Notes: a model not told the origin generated them from the letters alone. DNA of 64,000 bases from Diaphorobacter sp. HDW4B (GCF_011305535.1 NZ_CP049905.1:1498001-1562000); one strand, 5' to 3'. Shown: positions 1-9,965, numbered from the stretch's first letter. Numbers and translations are program-made.

Positions 1-1
1 G

Positions 2-532
2 GCGCAACTCGAATTCTCCAGCACCGGTCGCACGCGCGCCCTGCGCAGCGTGAGCGGTGGGCTGAATGCCTTTCTGCGTGCTCCGCAATGGCGCGCCGCA
101 CGTTGGGCGCTGGGCATCGCCATCGTCACGCAGATCATCGGCCTGAACGTGGCCGCGTACCAAGAACGCCAATCCCTCGTCGCCAAGGAAACCGGCATTC
201 GCAGCACGCTGCAGCAGACCTTCCCCAACGTGAAGGTCGTGGTCGATGCGCCCGTGCAGATGGAGCGCGAAGTCGTCCAACTGCGGCAGGCCGCCGGCAG
301 TCTCTCGCACCGTGATCTGGAGCCGCTGCTGGCAGCAGCAGGTTCCGCGCTCCCCGCCAATCAGGTTCCTTCGATGGTGGAGTTTGCCGATTCCGAGTTG
401 AAGCTCACCGGCGTGGGCCTGTCCAATGAGGAACTGACCAACGTGAACCAGCGCCTGCGTGGCGACGGCTTCGAGGCGCGCACGCAAGGCCAGCAGCTCT
501 TCATCCGCGCAGCCGAGGAGCGCCGCCCATGA
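2..532 (+). CDS. gspL: Type II secretion protein GspL, C-terminal part (5' end outside window)
   Basis: The reading frame is open from base 2, so only the last part of the protein is visible. It shows a short cytoplasmic tail, one membrane segment (around ALGIAIVTQIIGLNVAAY) and a periplasmic alpha/beta domain of about 110 residues, as in GspL C-terminal domains. GspL is the inner-membrane platform protein that links the cytoplasmic ATPase GspE to GspM and the pseudopilus machinery. Its stop codon overlaps the gspM start (ATGA at 529-532), which indicates translational coupling. Identity rests on this layout and on the gspM-N-D-E order downstream. The cytoplasmic actin-like domain cannot be checked because it lies upstream of base 1. 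Confidence 0.82.
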   Translation, partial: AQLEFSSTGRTRALRSVSGGLNAFLRAPQWRAARWALGIAIVTQIIGLNVAAYQERQSLVAKETGIRSTLQQTFPNVKVVVDAPVQMEREVVQLRQAAGSLSHRDLEPLLAAAGSALPANQVPSMVEFADSELKLTGVGLSNEELTNVNQRLRGDGFEARTQGQQLFIRAAEERRP

Positions 533-1086
533 CGACAACCAACAAGAACGCCAGCGGCAAGTCCGCCGCGCTCGACGCTTTCAAGGAACGCTGGAAGACC
601 CTCGCCGCACGCGAGCAGATGCTGGTGCTGATCGCCGCGAGCGTTGTGGGCCTCGCCGTCGTGTGGTGGGTGCTGCTGTCGCCCGCACTCAAGACCTTGC
701 GAGCCGCACCTGCCGAACACGCGCAGCTCGACCGCCAACTGCAGCACATGCGCAGCCTGCAGCAGGAAGCGCTGGAGCTGCAGAAAGCCCCGCGCATGCA
801 GGGCGACGATGCCACCCGCGTGCTGCAAAGCTCGCTGGCGCAAGCGCTGGGCTCGACCGCGCAGGTCTCTATCGTCGGCGACCGCGCCACGGTCACACTC
901 AAGGCCGCGCCTGCTGCGGCCTTCGGCCAGTGGCTGGCGCAGGTGCGCAGCAGCGCGCGCGCCATTCCGATTCAGGCCAAGCTGGTGCGTACCAACGGCG
1001 CAGGCAAGTCCGGTGGCAATGCGCCGCAGACTTTGCCCGCGTTCTGGGAAGGCACGCTGGTGCTGTCTCTGCCGGTTGCAAACTGA
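529..1086 (+). CDS. gspM: Type II secretion protein GspM
   Basis: A 185-residue bitopic protein with a charged cytoplasmic N-terminus, one membrane helix at about residues 28-48 (MLVLIAASVVGLAVVWWVLL) and a periplasmic domain with a helical start rich in Gln and Leu, followed by a small alpha/beta part. This is the GspM layout (PF04612 family). GspM pairs with GspL in the inner-membrane assembly platform. It overlaps gspL by four bases and is followed 30 bases later by gspN, so all are probably one transcript. The family is poorly conserved in sequence, so the call depends partly on position between gspL and gspN. Confidence 0.85.
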   Translation: MTTTNKNASGKSAALDAFKERWKTLAAREQMLVLIAASVVGLAVVWWVLLSPALKTLRAAPAEHAQLDRQLQHMRSLQQEALELQKAPRMQGDDATRVLQSSLAQALGSTAQVSIVGDRATVTLKAAPAAAFGQWLAQVRSSARAIPIQAKLVRTNGAGKSGGNAPQTLPAFWEGTLVLSLPVAN

Positions 1087-1116
1087 TGACGACGAAGAAC
1101 AGGCAGCGCTGAATCC

Positions 1117-1947
1117 ATGTCCCGCAAACAACGCAGCACCCGTGCCACCAGCCGCTTCTCGCGAACAAGCGCCAACAGCGTTCGCTCGCCGCGCGGCTGG
1201 GCCGTGCTCGGCGGCCTGCTCGGTGGGCTGACGATGCTGGGCCTGCAAGCGCCCGCCGCCTGGCTGGCCTCGGGCGTGAACAGCGCCACCAAGGGCCAGG
1301 TGCAGTTGCAGCAGGCTCGCGGCACGCTGTGGAACGGCTCCGCGCAACTGGTGCTCACCGGTGGCGAAGGCAGCTCCGACCAGGTCGCCCTGCCCGGCCG
1401 ACTGAACTGGCAACTGCGCCCGGCCTTCGTCGGTGCCAATGTCGCACTGAACGCCGACTGCTGCACCACCACACCCGTACGCATGCATGCGGGCCTTCGC
1501 TGGAACGGCATGCAGCTCCAGGTCGCCAACAGCCAGAGCCAATGGCCGAGCGCCGTGCTCAGCGGCCTCGGCACGCCGTGGAACACCATACAGCCGCAAG
1601 GCCGCCTGTCGCTTGAAACCACCAACCTGCAGATCGACTGGAACGCCGGACGCATGGCGCTACAAGGCGATCTGCAACTGGACGCGCTCGACGTATCCTC
1701 CAAACTCTCCACCCTGAGCCCCATGGGCAGCTATCGCGTCAGCGTGCATGGCGGCGACAGCCCCACGCTCTCGCTCACCACCTTGAGCGGCGCGCTGCTG
1801 CTCAACGGATCGGGACAATGGGTGGGGCAGCGCTTGCGATTCACCGGCGAGGCCAAGGCCGCACCGGGCAGCGAATCGGCGCTTGCCAATCTCTTGAATA
1901 TCCTTGGACGTCGCACCGGCGATCGTTCCATTCTCACCGTGGGTTGA
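1117..1947 (+). CDS. gspN: Type II secretion protein GspN
   Basis: A 276-residue protein with an Arg-rich N-terminus, one membrane helix (about residues 28-50, WAVLGGLLGGLTMLGL) and a beta-rich periplasmic region with many Gly, Asn and Gln residues, typical of GspN (PF01203). GspN is an optional inner-membrane component, present in only some type II systems, and its role is not firmly established. Two adjacent cysteines occur in the periplasmic part (DCCTTT). The gene lies between gspM and gspD in the same orientation with only seven bases to the gspD start, which supports the call and a common transcript. Confidence 0.82.
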   Translation: MSRKQRSTRATSRFSRTSANSVRSPRGWAVLGGLLGGLTMLGLQAPAAWLASGVNSATKGQVQLQQARGTLWNGSAQLVLTGGEGSSDQVALPGRLNWQLRPAFVGANVALNADCCTTTPVRMHAGLRWNGMQLQVANSQSQWPSAVLSGLGTPWNTIQPQGRLSLETTNLQIDWNAGRMALQGDLQLDALDVSSKLSTLSPMGSYRVSVHGGDSPTLSLTTLSGALLLNGSGQWVGQRLRFTGEAKAAPGSESALANLLNILGRRTGDRSILTVG

Positions 1948-1954
1948 ACCAACC

Positions 1955-4318
1955 ATGACTCTCTTGCCTCCACACCGCCTGCGCACTGCCCTGCACTCCA
2001 TTGCTGCCAGCACCCTGCTGCTGTGTGCAAGCGTTCCGCTGCAAGCCGTCGCCGCGCCGCAGCAAGGCAGCGTCCAGTCCAACGAACCCGTCACGCTGAA
2101 TTTCGCCAACGCGGACATCGAAGCTGTGGCCCGCACCATTGCCACCATCACCGGCCGCAACGTGGTGGTCGATCCGCGCGTCAAGGGTCAGCTCACGCTG
2201 GTGACCGACAAGCCCGTTCCGCCCAACACCGCGTTCCAGCAGTTCCTGTCCGCGCTGCGCCTGCAGGGCTTCACGATCGTGGAATCCGCAGGGCTCTACA
2301 AGGTCGTGCCCGAAGCCGACGCCAAGCTGCAATCGGGCGGCGTCACCGTCACGCAAGGCAGTTCGGGCGTGGGCCCGAGCAGCGGCCAGATCGCCACACA
2401 GATCTTCAAGCTCAACTTCGAGAACGCCAACAATCTGGTGCCGGTGCTGCGTCCGCTGATCAGCCCCAACAACACCATCAATGTGAACCCCGGCAACAAC
2501 TCGCTGGTGATCACCGACTACGGCGACAACCTGCAGCGCATCGCGCGCATCATCGCCGCGATGGACGTGTCCAACGCGAGCGACGTCGAAATCATCACGC
2601 TGCAAAACGCCATCGCCTCCGACCTCGCACCGCTTGTGCAAAAACTGATCGACGGCTCGGGCGGCAGCTCGGCAGCAGCAGCTGGCACGCCGGGCCCTGC
2701 CGGTCAATCCGATGCGTCCTACCGCACCACCTTGCTGGCCGAGCCACGCAGCAATTCGCTGATCGTGCGCGCGGCCAATCCAGCGCGTCTGGCGCTGGTG
2801 CGCTCGCTGGTCGCCAAGCTCGATCAGGCCCCCGTAGTCGGCAGCTCGGCTGCGACCGGCAACATCCATGTCGTGTATCTGAAGAACGCCGATGCGGTGA
2901 AGCTCGCGGCCACCTTGCGCGCGGCGGTCTCCAACGGCTCCGCAGGCGGCGGCAGCAGCACCGGCAGCGGTTCGGGATTGCCATTCAGCGGCAGTGGCGG
3001 CGGCATGTCCGGCGGACTGACGAACACCAGCAACACCAATTCCACGCAATCGTCCGGGCTTGGCAGCGGCACGAGCGGCGGCCTGGGCTCGGGTTCGATG
3101 TCCGGCCACAACAATTCGCAGAACAACGCGAACCAGGGAACGACCGGCGGCATGATCCAGGCCGACCCATCGACCAACTCGCTGATCATCACCGCGCCCG
3201 AGCCGCAGTATCGCCAGATCCGCGCCGTCATCGACAAGCTCGACGGTCGTCGCTCGCAGGTGCTGATCGAAAGTCTGATCGTCGAAGTGGCCGCCAACAA
3301 GGTCGCCGAATTCGGCATCCAGTGGCAGGGCATCATGGGCAAGTACGGCAGCACGCTGGGCCTGCTCGGCATGAACTCCAGCCAGTCGGGCACCAACATT
3401 CTCGACCTGGCACTGGCCGCCGCAAGCGGTGACACCTCCACCATCGGATCCGCACTGTCCAACAAGCCAGCGGGCGGCACCGTGGCCATCGCTCCGCGCA
3501 TCAATGGCAAGTATTACCTCGGCGTGCTGGCCAACTTCCTCGAGAACACCGCCGACGCCAACGTGCTCTCCACCCCCAACCTGCTCACTCTGGACAACGA
3601 AGAAGCGCAGATCATCATCGGCGAAAACGTGCCGTTCGTGACCGGCTCCTACGCCAACTCCACCGGCAGCTCCACGGTGAACCCGTTCACCACGGTCGAG
3701 CGCAAGGACGTGGGCCTGATGCTGCGCGTGCGTCCGCAGATCAGCGAGAACGGCTCGGTCAAGCTCACGCTCTATCAGGAAGTCTCCAAGGTCAACAGCG
3801 GCACCAGCGCCAACGCCAACGGCCCCACCACCAGCAAGCGCGCGATCGAATCGTCCGTGATGGTGCAGGACGGCAACGTCATCGTGCTCGGCGGTCTGCT
3901 GGAAGACAGCTACGCACTGGGTCAGGACAAGGTTCCGCTGATGGGCGATCTGCCTGTCGTCGGTGCCCTGTTCCGCAGCGAACAGCGCTCGCGCAAGAAG
4001 ACCAACCTGATGGTGTTCCTGCGCCCCATCGTGATCCGTGACGACGCCACCAGCGACGCGCTGGTGCAGGACCGCTACGAAGCCATCCGCGCACTGCAGA
4101 TGAACACGCAGCCCGCCGACAGCACCCTGATGCGTGCCGTCAATCAGGCCCCCGTGCTGCCGCCGATGAACACGCAGACATCGCCATCCAGAAACGACAG
4201 CGCGCCGAAGAAGCAAGTTCCAGCCTCGATGATTCCGGTGGACATCGTGCGCCCGCAATCGAGCGCCCAACAGCCAGTGGATTCCACCGTGCAAGACCCC
4301 AACTTCAAGCCGCAGTGA
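1955..4318 (+). CDS. gspD: Type II secretion outer-membrane secretin GspD
   Basis: A 787-residue secretin, the multimeric outer-membrane channel of the type II system. I chose the ATG at 1955, which gives a normal signal peptide ending near AVAA-PQQ; a longer in-frame start at 1904 would lie inside gspN. After the signal come the N0 domain (about residues 40-120), N1 (about 145-210), N2, N3 and the C-terminal secretin barrel with the motifs VPFVTGSY and MVQDGNVIVLGGLLEDS. The N3 region carries a long Gly/Ser/Asn-rich insert at about residues 325-400 (roughly bases 2930-3150). The last 60 residues are Pro/Ser/Gln-rich, where a pilotin-binding segment may lie. No pilotin gene is visible in the window. 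Confidence 0.95.
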   Translation: MTLLPPHRLRTALHSIAASTLLLCASVPLQAVAAPQQGSVQSNEPVTLNFANADIEAVARTIATITGRNVVVDPRVKGQLTLVTDKPVPPNTAFQQFLSALRLQGFTIVESAGLYKVVPEADAKLQSGGVTVTQGSSGVGPSSGQIATQIFKLNFENANNLVPVLRPLISPNNTINVNPGNNSLVITDYGDNLQRIARIIAAMDVSNASDVEIITLQNAIASDLAPLVQKLIDGSGGSSAAAAGTPGPAGQSDASYRTTLLAEPRSNSLIVRAANPARLALVRSLVAKLDQAPVVGSSAATGNIHVVYLKNADAVKLAATLRAAVSNGSAGGGSSTGSGSGLPFSGSGGGMSGGLTNTSNTNSTQSSGLGSGTSGGLGSGSMSGHNNSQNNANQGTTGGMIQADPSTNSLIITAPEPQYRQIRAVIDKLDGRRSQVLIESLIVEVAANKVAEFGIQWQGIMGKYGSTLGLLGMNSSQSGTNILDLALAAASGDTSTIGSALSNKPAGGTVAIAPRINGKYYLGVLANFLENTADANVLSTPNLLTLDNEEAQIIIGENVPFVTGSYANSTGSSTVNPFTTVERKDVGLMLRVRPQISENGSVKLTLYQEVSKVNSGTSANANGPTTSKRAIESSVMVQDGNVIVLGGLLEDSYALGQDKVPLMGDLPVVGALFRSEQRSRKKTNLMVFLRPIVIRDDATSDALVQDRYEAIRALQMNTQPADSTLMRAVNQAPVLPPMNTQTSPSRNDSAPKKQVPASMIPVDIVRPQSSAQQPVDSTVQDPNFKPQ

Positions 4319-4371
4319 TTCACTGAAGCCACCACCGACCACCCACACACCGATTCATCGCCAGACCGTCC

Positions 4372-5733
4372 ATGCGCCATCCACTGCCATACACCTTCGC
4401 ACGCTCGAACCAGTTGCTGCTGGAGGACGATGGCCATCAACTGGTGCTGTGGCACGGCATGGCGCCCGACATGGGTGCCATGTCCGAAGTGCTGCGCAAG
4501 CACGCCGTGCAGCAGCTCATGCCGCTGGACAACGCGGCGCTCGCACAGCGCATCAGTGCGGCCTATTCGCAATCCGATTCGAGCGCGGCGATGGTGGTGA
4601 GCGAGGTCGAATCCGACGCTGATCTCTCGCGCATGATGCAGGAGCTGCCGGCAGTCGAGGACTTGCTGGAATCCGCTGGCGACGCGCCCATCATCCGCAT
4701 GTTGAACGCGCTGCTCACGCAGGCCGTGCGCGATGGCGCGAGCGACATCCACATCGAGCCCTACGAGCGCCATTCCAGCGTGCGTTTTCGCGTGGACGGC
4801 ACGCTGCGCGAAGTCGTGCAGCCCAACCGCGCGCTGCACGCGGCACTGATCTCGCGCCTGAAGATCATGGCCGATCTCGACATCTCCGAGAAACGCCTGC
4901 CGCAGGATGGACGCATCTCGCTGCGCCTGGGAACGCGCGCCATCGACGTGCGCGTTTCCACGCTGCCCAACGCCCACGGCGAGCGCGCCGTGCTGCGTCT
5001 GCTCGACAAGAGCGAGAACAAGCTGAGCCTTGAATCGGTCGGCATGCAAGGCCCCGTGCTCACACAGTTCGAGCGACTGATCTCGCAGCCGCACGGCATC
5101 ATCCTCGTGACCGGCCCGACCGGCTCCGGCAAGACCACCACGCTGTATGCGGCGCTGGCGCGTCTGGATGCGACGAGCAGCAACATCATGACGGTGGAAG
5201 ACCCGATCGAGTACGAGCTGTCCGGCGTGGGGCAAACGCAGATCAACAGCAAGATCGACCTCACCTTCGCCAAGGCCCTGCGCGCGATTCTGCGACAGGA
5301 CCCGGACGTGATCATGATCGGTGAAATCCGCGACTTCGAAACCGCGCAGATCGCGATTCAGGCCTCGCTCACAGGTCACCTGGTGCTGGCCACGCTGCAC
5401 ACGAATGACTCGACCAGCGCCATCACGCGCCTGACCGACATGGGCGTGGAGCCGTTCCTGCTGTCCAGCTCGCTGCTGGGCGTGCTGGCTCAGCGACTGG
5501 TGCGCAAGCTCGACGCGAGCGAGCCGTCCGGTTATCGCGGACGCACCGGCATTTTCGAATTGCTGGAAGTGGATGACGCCGTCCGCGCGCAGATCCACGG
5601 ACAGGTCAGCGAATCGGACATTCGCGATCAGGCGCTGGCCAATGGCATGTCGCTGATGCGCACCGATGGCGAACGCCTTGTGGCGGCAGGCATCACCAGT
5701 GCGGAAGAAGTGCTTCGCGTCACACGCGACTGA
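4372..5733 (+). CDS. gspE: Type II secretion ATPase GspE, lacking the tetracysteine subdomain
   Basis: A 453-residue PilB/GspE-type secretion ATPase that powers pseudopilus assembly from the cytoplasmic face. Visible motifs are Walker A (GPTGSGKTT, residues 248-256), the Asp box (TVEDPIEY, 274-281), Walker B (VIMIGEIRD) at about 313-321 and the His box (LATLHTND, 339-346). The N-terminal domain that contacts GspL is present but short. The region that normally holds the CxxC...CxxC metal-binding subdomain is missing: QRLVRKL is followed after six residues by GYRGRTGIFELL, with no cysteines. The frame is intact there, so this is a clean deletion relative to the family and not a frameshift. The gene follows gspD by 53 bases. 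Confidence 0.93.
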   Translation: MRHPLPYTFARSNQLLLEDDGHQLVLWHGMAPDMGAMSEVLRKHAVQQLMPLDNAALAQRISAAYSQSDSSAAMVVSEVESDADLSRMMQELPAVEDLLESAGDAPIIRMLNALLTQAVRDGASDIHIEPYERHSSVRFRVDGTLREVVQPNRALHAALISRLKIMADLDISEKRLPQDGRISLRLGTRAIDVRVSTLPNAHGERAVLRLLDKSENKLSLESVGMQGPVLTQFERLISQPHGIILVTGPTGSGKTTTLYAALARLDATSSNIMTVEDPIEYELSGVGQTQINSKIDLTFAKALRAILRQDPDVIMIGEIRDFETAQIAIQASLTGHLVLATLHTNDSTSAITRLTDMGVEPFLLSSSLLGVLAQRLVRKLDASEPSGYRGRTGIFELLEVDDAVRAQIHGQVSESDIRDQALANGMSLMRTDGERLVAAGITSAEEVLRVTRD

Positions 5734-5756
5734 CGCACAGGAAAAACAGCAGAGGT

Positions 5757-6311
5757 TCAGGTGCTTGCGCGCAGCACCGGCTTCTTGGCACCGTTCCTGG
5801 TCATGGACATCACCAGACCGCGCTTGAGCTCCTTGAGCAGCAGCACCATCTGGCGCGAAGCGTGCTCGCACTGACGGAACACCTGTTCGGCGCGCACGGG
5901 ATTGTCCTGCTCGATCAGCGTGATCATCTCGGCGGCCTTCAGATGAAAGTAACGATTGCGCGCCAACAGCATGTCGTAGGTGGGCAGATGGCCCAGCGCC
6001 TTGCGACCCGCCTCGTGCAGCCAGGCGCCCAGTTCGGAGCTGCGATCATCGATGATGACAGTCGGGCGCAACTGCTCGTCGACCTCGCCTTCCAGCGCCT
6101 TCCACAACCACGGCAACCAGCGCTCGTGGCTCACGATCAGGGCCTCGATATCGAATTCCACGGACAGGCGGCTGACCTCATCGCCAAAAGCCACCAGTTC
6201 ACTGGCCTGCAGCGCAGGCACGGTCGACCAATCCTCCGGGTGCTCCGACTTCGGTCGGCCCTTGGATGACGATGCATTCGACGGTGAAAAAAGACGTTTG
6301 AGCAGTTCCAT
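5757..6311 (-). CDS. CZB-like (chemoreceptor zinc-binding type) protein with a degraded zinc site
   Basis: A 184-residue soluble protein. Residues about 58-133 resemble the CZB domain (PF13682): a first helix with SHERW (His62), then ELGAWLHEAG, GHLP and YFHLKAAEMI. In canonical CZB domains four residues (His, Cys, His, His) hold zinc. Here His62 and His123 are kept, but the Cys position is Ser92 (SELGAW in place of CxLGxW) and the third ligand position is Asn119. There is no methyl-accepting or GGDEF domain; the tail is basic and helical. The gene faces gspE tail to tail, 23 bases away, and its start faces a monooxygenase gene. Function is unknown; a signalling adaptor that no longer binds zinc is an inference. 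Assignment to CZB is by motif only. Confidence 0.6.
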   Translation of the reverse strand: MELLKRLFSPSNASSSKGRPKSEHPEDWSTVPALQASELVAFGDEVSRLSVEFDIEALIVSHERWLPWLWKALEGEVDEQLRPTVIIDDRSSELGAWLHEAGRKALGHLPTYDMLLARNRYFHLKAAEMITLIEQDNPVRAEQVFRQCEHASRQMVLLLKELKRGLVMSMTRNGAKKPVLRAST

Positions 6312-6643
6312 AGCAGCACTCCCTCCCAGGGTCGGATCGCATGGCTCAAAGCGTCTGGCTATTTTCCTGACCGGCGCCGCACTTCAACCATACCTATTAC
6401 CAATTGATTATTTAATATTTTAAATTAAAACTATCAACCGACTCAGCAGGGCGGGATATCGGAGCGTCGCCTGCATTAGTGAGAATCGGTAAACGAGAGT
6501 CTAGATAGTTAAAAAAAGTTTGCACATACCCAGAATTGGGTAATTTGAGGTTTGCCCCAGATCAATTAACATTGTTTTACATTCTGTCAAGGGTCAAATT
6601 CCCGTAGCAAGCGCAGATTTTGGTCGCCCCACACAATGGAGAG
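6312..6643. promoter_or_regulatory. AT-rich divergent intergenic region
   Basis: This 332-base gap separates the starts of the CZB-like gene (minus) and the monooxygenase gene (plus). Bases about 6390-6440 are strongly AT-rich (a run around TTTAATATTTTAAATTAAAA) against GC-rich surroundings, as is common for promoters in such genomes. I could not pick out a convincing -35/-10 pair for either direction. No open frame resembling a gene is present. Confidence 0.4.
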
Positions 6644-7651
<1,008 letters not shown>

Positions 7652-7796
7652 GCCCGCATCGGGCATACAACTGTTTTTCGCGCCACGGGAAAGGCGAACG
7701 GGTTTTGACCCGGCAACCGGCTACCATCAGGGCATTGGCGTCATGTCGCATTCGCAGTGATCGAGGCATGGCGCAGCCGAACCTTGAAAACAACGC

Positions 7797-9026
7797 ATGC
7801 CCGCCTTTTCCTTTGAAGCACTGGACGCCGCCGGCCAGACCCGCAAAGGCACGATCGACGCCGACAGCCCCAAGGCCGCCCGCAGCCTGCTGCGCGCACA
7901 GGCGCTTGTGCCCTTGGCCGTGGAAGTGCTGGCCTCGAACACGTCCACCGGCCAGGCGCCCTCGCTCAGCCAGCGCCTGCTCACGCGGCCGGTGTTCAAC
8001 TCCACGCAGCTCGCCATCTGGACGCGCCAGCTCGCAGGGCTGATCACCTCCGGCCTTCCGCTGGAACGCGCCTTGAGCGCACTGTCCGAAGAAGCCGACA
8101 CCGAGCGCCAGCACCATCTGGTCGCCGCGCTGCGGGCCGAGGTGAACGCCGGTTCGACCTTCGCCAAGGCGCTGTCGCAGCATCCGCGCGAGTTCTCCGA
8201 CATCTTCTGCGCGGTGATCGGCGCAGGCGAGCAAAGCGGTCATCTCGGCGAGGTGCTCGACAAGCTGGCCGACGATCTGGAGCAGCGCCAGGCCCTGCGC
8301 GCCAAGCTCATCGGCGCGTCGCTCTACCCCGCCATCGTGACCTGCGTGGCCATCGTCATCGTGCTGTTTCTGGTCGGCTATGTTGTGCCGCAGGTGGCCA
8401 ACGTGTTCGCTGGTACCAAGCGCGCGCTGCCGTTTCTGACCGTGGTGATGCTCAAGCTCAGCGACCTGGTGCGCAACTACGGCTGGCTGATGCTCGGCGT
8501 GGTGATTCTGTTCGCGATCTTCATGCGCACCGCGCTTTCACGTCCCGCGTTTCGCGCCACTTTTGACGCCTGGTGGCTGAACCTGCCCATCATCGGCAAG
8601 CTCGCACGCGGCTACAACGCAGCGCGTTTTGCGGGCACGCTCGCCATGCTCGCGGGTGCTGGTGTTCCCATTCTGAAAGCCCTGCAGGCCGCCGCCGAAA
8701 CCCTCAACAACCGCGCCATGCGTGCCGATGCGCTCGACGCGCTGGTGCTGGTGCGCGAAGGCGCGCCGCTGGCCTCCGCGATTTCGCAGAAGAAGCGCTT
8801 TCCCGGCCTCGTCTCGATGTTCGCGCGCTTGGGCGAGCAGACCGGCCAACTGCCCTTGATGCTGCAGCGCGCGGCCAATCAGCTCTCCACCGAAGTGCAG
8901 CGCCGCGCCATGCAGCTCGCCACGATTCTGGAGCCGCTGCTCATCGTGGCCATGGGCCTGATCGTCATGCTGATCGTGCTGGCCGTGCTCATGCCCATCA
9001 TCCAGCTCAACCAGTTCGTCAAGTAA
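7797..9026 (+). CDS. gspF: Type II secretion inner-membrane protein GspF
   Basis: A 409-residue polytopic protein with two copies of the T2SSF domain (about residues 70-195 and 270-400) and three membrane segments: near residues 170-195 (IVTCVAIVIVLFLVGYVV), 220-245 and 375-400 (LLIVAMGLIVMLIVLAVL). GspF is the central membrane protein of the pseudopilus assembly platform, contacting GspE and GspL. The N-terminus (MPAFSFEALDAAGQTRKG) is the family's typical start. It is separated from gspE by about 2 kb holding two unrelated genes, so it probably has its own promoter in the 145-base gap upstream. Confidence 0.94.
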   Translation: MPAFSFEALDAAGQTRKGTIDADSPKAARSLLRAQALVPLAVEVLASNTSTGQAPSLSQRLLTRPVFNSTQLAIWTRQLAGLITSGLPLERALSALSEEADTERQHHLVAALRAEVNAGSTFAKALSQHPREFSDIFCAVIGAGEQSGHLGEVLDKLADDLEQRQALRAKLIGASLYPAIVTCVAIVIVLFLVGYVVPQVANVFAGTKRALPFLTVVMLKLSDLVRNYGWLMLGVVILFAIFMRTALSRPAFRATFDAWWLNLPIIGKLARGYNAARFAGTLAMLAGAGVPILKALQAAAETLNNRAMRADALDALVLVREGAPLASAISQKKRFPGLVSMFARLGEQTGQLPLMLQRAANQLSTEVQRRAMQLATILEPLLIVAMGLIVMLIVLAVLMPIIQLNQFVK

Positions 9027-9052
9027 TCCACGCAACCCTACGAAAACACGCC

Positions 9053-9949
9053 ATGCCCGTCACGCTGGATGATCAACTGGTGGTCGCGATTTCCTCGCGC
9101 GCGCTGTTCGATTTCGAAGAAGAGAACCGCCTCTTCGACGCCGAAAATCCGCAGGCCTACATGCAACTTCAACTGCAGCGGCTGGACGAGCCCGCGCGGC
9201 CCGGCGTGGCGTTTTCGCTGGTCAAGAAGCTGCTTGCATTCAACAGCGACGGCAAGCAGCGCGTCGAAGTCGTGATGCTCTCGCGCAATGATCCGGTCAG
9301 CGGCATGCGCATTTTCCGCTCGACTCAGGCCGCGCACATTCCGCTGCAGCGCGGCGTGTTCACGCAAGGCGGCGCACCGTTCAAATACCTGCGGCCACTG
9401 GGTGCGCATCTGTTTCTGTCGGCCAACGCGCAGGACGTGACGCAGGCCCTGCGCCTCGGTCATCCCGCCGCCCATGTGTTCACCGACTCGGTACGCGCCA
9501 GCAACTCGCATCCCACCGAAGTGCGCATTGCCTTCGACGGCGACGCCGTGCTGTTCTCCGACGAGGCCGAGCAGGTCTATCAACGCGACGGCCTCGAAGC
9601 CTTTCAGCGCCACGAAAAGGACAAGGCGTCCCAGCCCCTGCCCGAAGGTCCGTTCAAACCATTGCTCGCCGCGCTGCACCGACTGCAGCAGGCGGGCAAC
9701 CACGGCATGCGCATCCGCACCGCGCTGGTCACCGCACGCAGCGCTCCGGCACACGAGCGCGCGATCCGCACCTTGATGGACTGGAACATTCAGGTCGATG
9801 AGGCCATGTTCCTCGGCGGCCTGGAAAAAGGCCCGTTCCTGCGCGAGTTCGAGCCCGACTTCTTTTTCGACGACCAGACCGGTCATGTCGAATCCGCCGC
9901 GCGCCACGTGCCTGCCGGTCATGTGAGCAGCGGCATCGCCAACAGCTGA
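9053..9949 (+). CDS. 5'-nucleotidase (cytosolic 5'-nucleotidase I-like, PF06189)
   Basis: A 298-residue HAD-like cytosolic protein. The visible motifs fit the 5'-nucleotidase family PF06189: LVVAISSRALFD near the N-terminus, a central RIAFDGDAVLFSDE segment that supplies the aspartate nucleophile (DGDAVLF), and a C-terminal FFFDDQTGH. Family members dephosphorylate nucleoside monophosphates. The ATG at 9053 was taken as start because longer readings run back into gspF in another frame. The gene follows gspF by 26 bases and may be co-transcribed with it. A strong bidirectional terminator lies 16 bases after the stop. Confidence 0.88.
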   Translation: MPVTLDDQLVVAISSRALFDFEEENRLFDAENPQAYMQLQLQRLDEPARPGVAFSLVKKLLAFNSDGKQRVEVVMLSRNDPVSGMRIFRSTQAAHIPLQRGVFTQGGAPFKYLRPLGAHLFLSANAQDVTQALRLGHPAAHVFTDSVRASNSHPTEVRIAFDGDAVLFSDEAEQVYQRDGLEAFQRHEKDKASQPLPEGPFKPLLAALHRLQQAGNHGMRIRTALVTARSAPAHERAIRTLMDWNIQVDEAMFLGGLEKGPFLREFEPDFFFDDQTGHVESAARHVPAGHVSSGIANS

Positions 9950-9965
9950 CGCATCGCGCAAAAGA

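Noticed and set aside
1934-4348. An 804-codon open frame opposite gspD
   Set aside because: Antisense shadow of a GC-rich gene; gspD has clear secretin domains in the forward frame.
5461-5580. A frameshift or broken gspE as the reason for the missing cysteines
   Set aside because: The frame is continuous and the flanking motifs QRLVR and GYRGRTGIFELL are both in frame, so it is a clean deletion.
7652-7664. GCCCG-CAT-CGGGC hairpin after the luciferase-like gene as a terminator
   Set aside because: Only five base pairs, and the T-run begins nine bases later; too weak to list as a feature.
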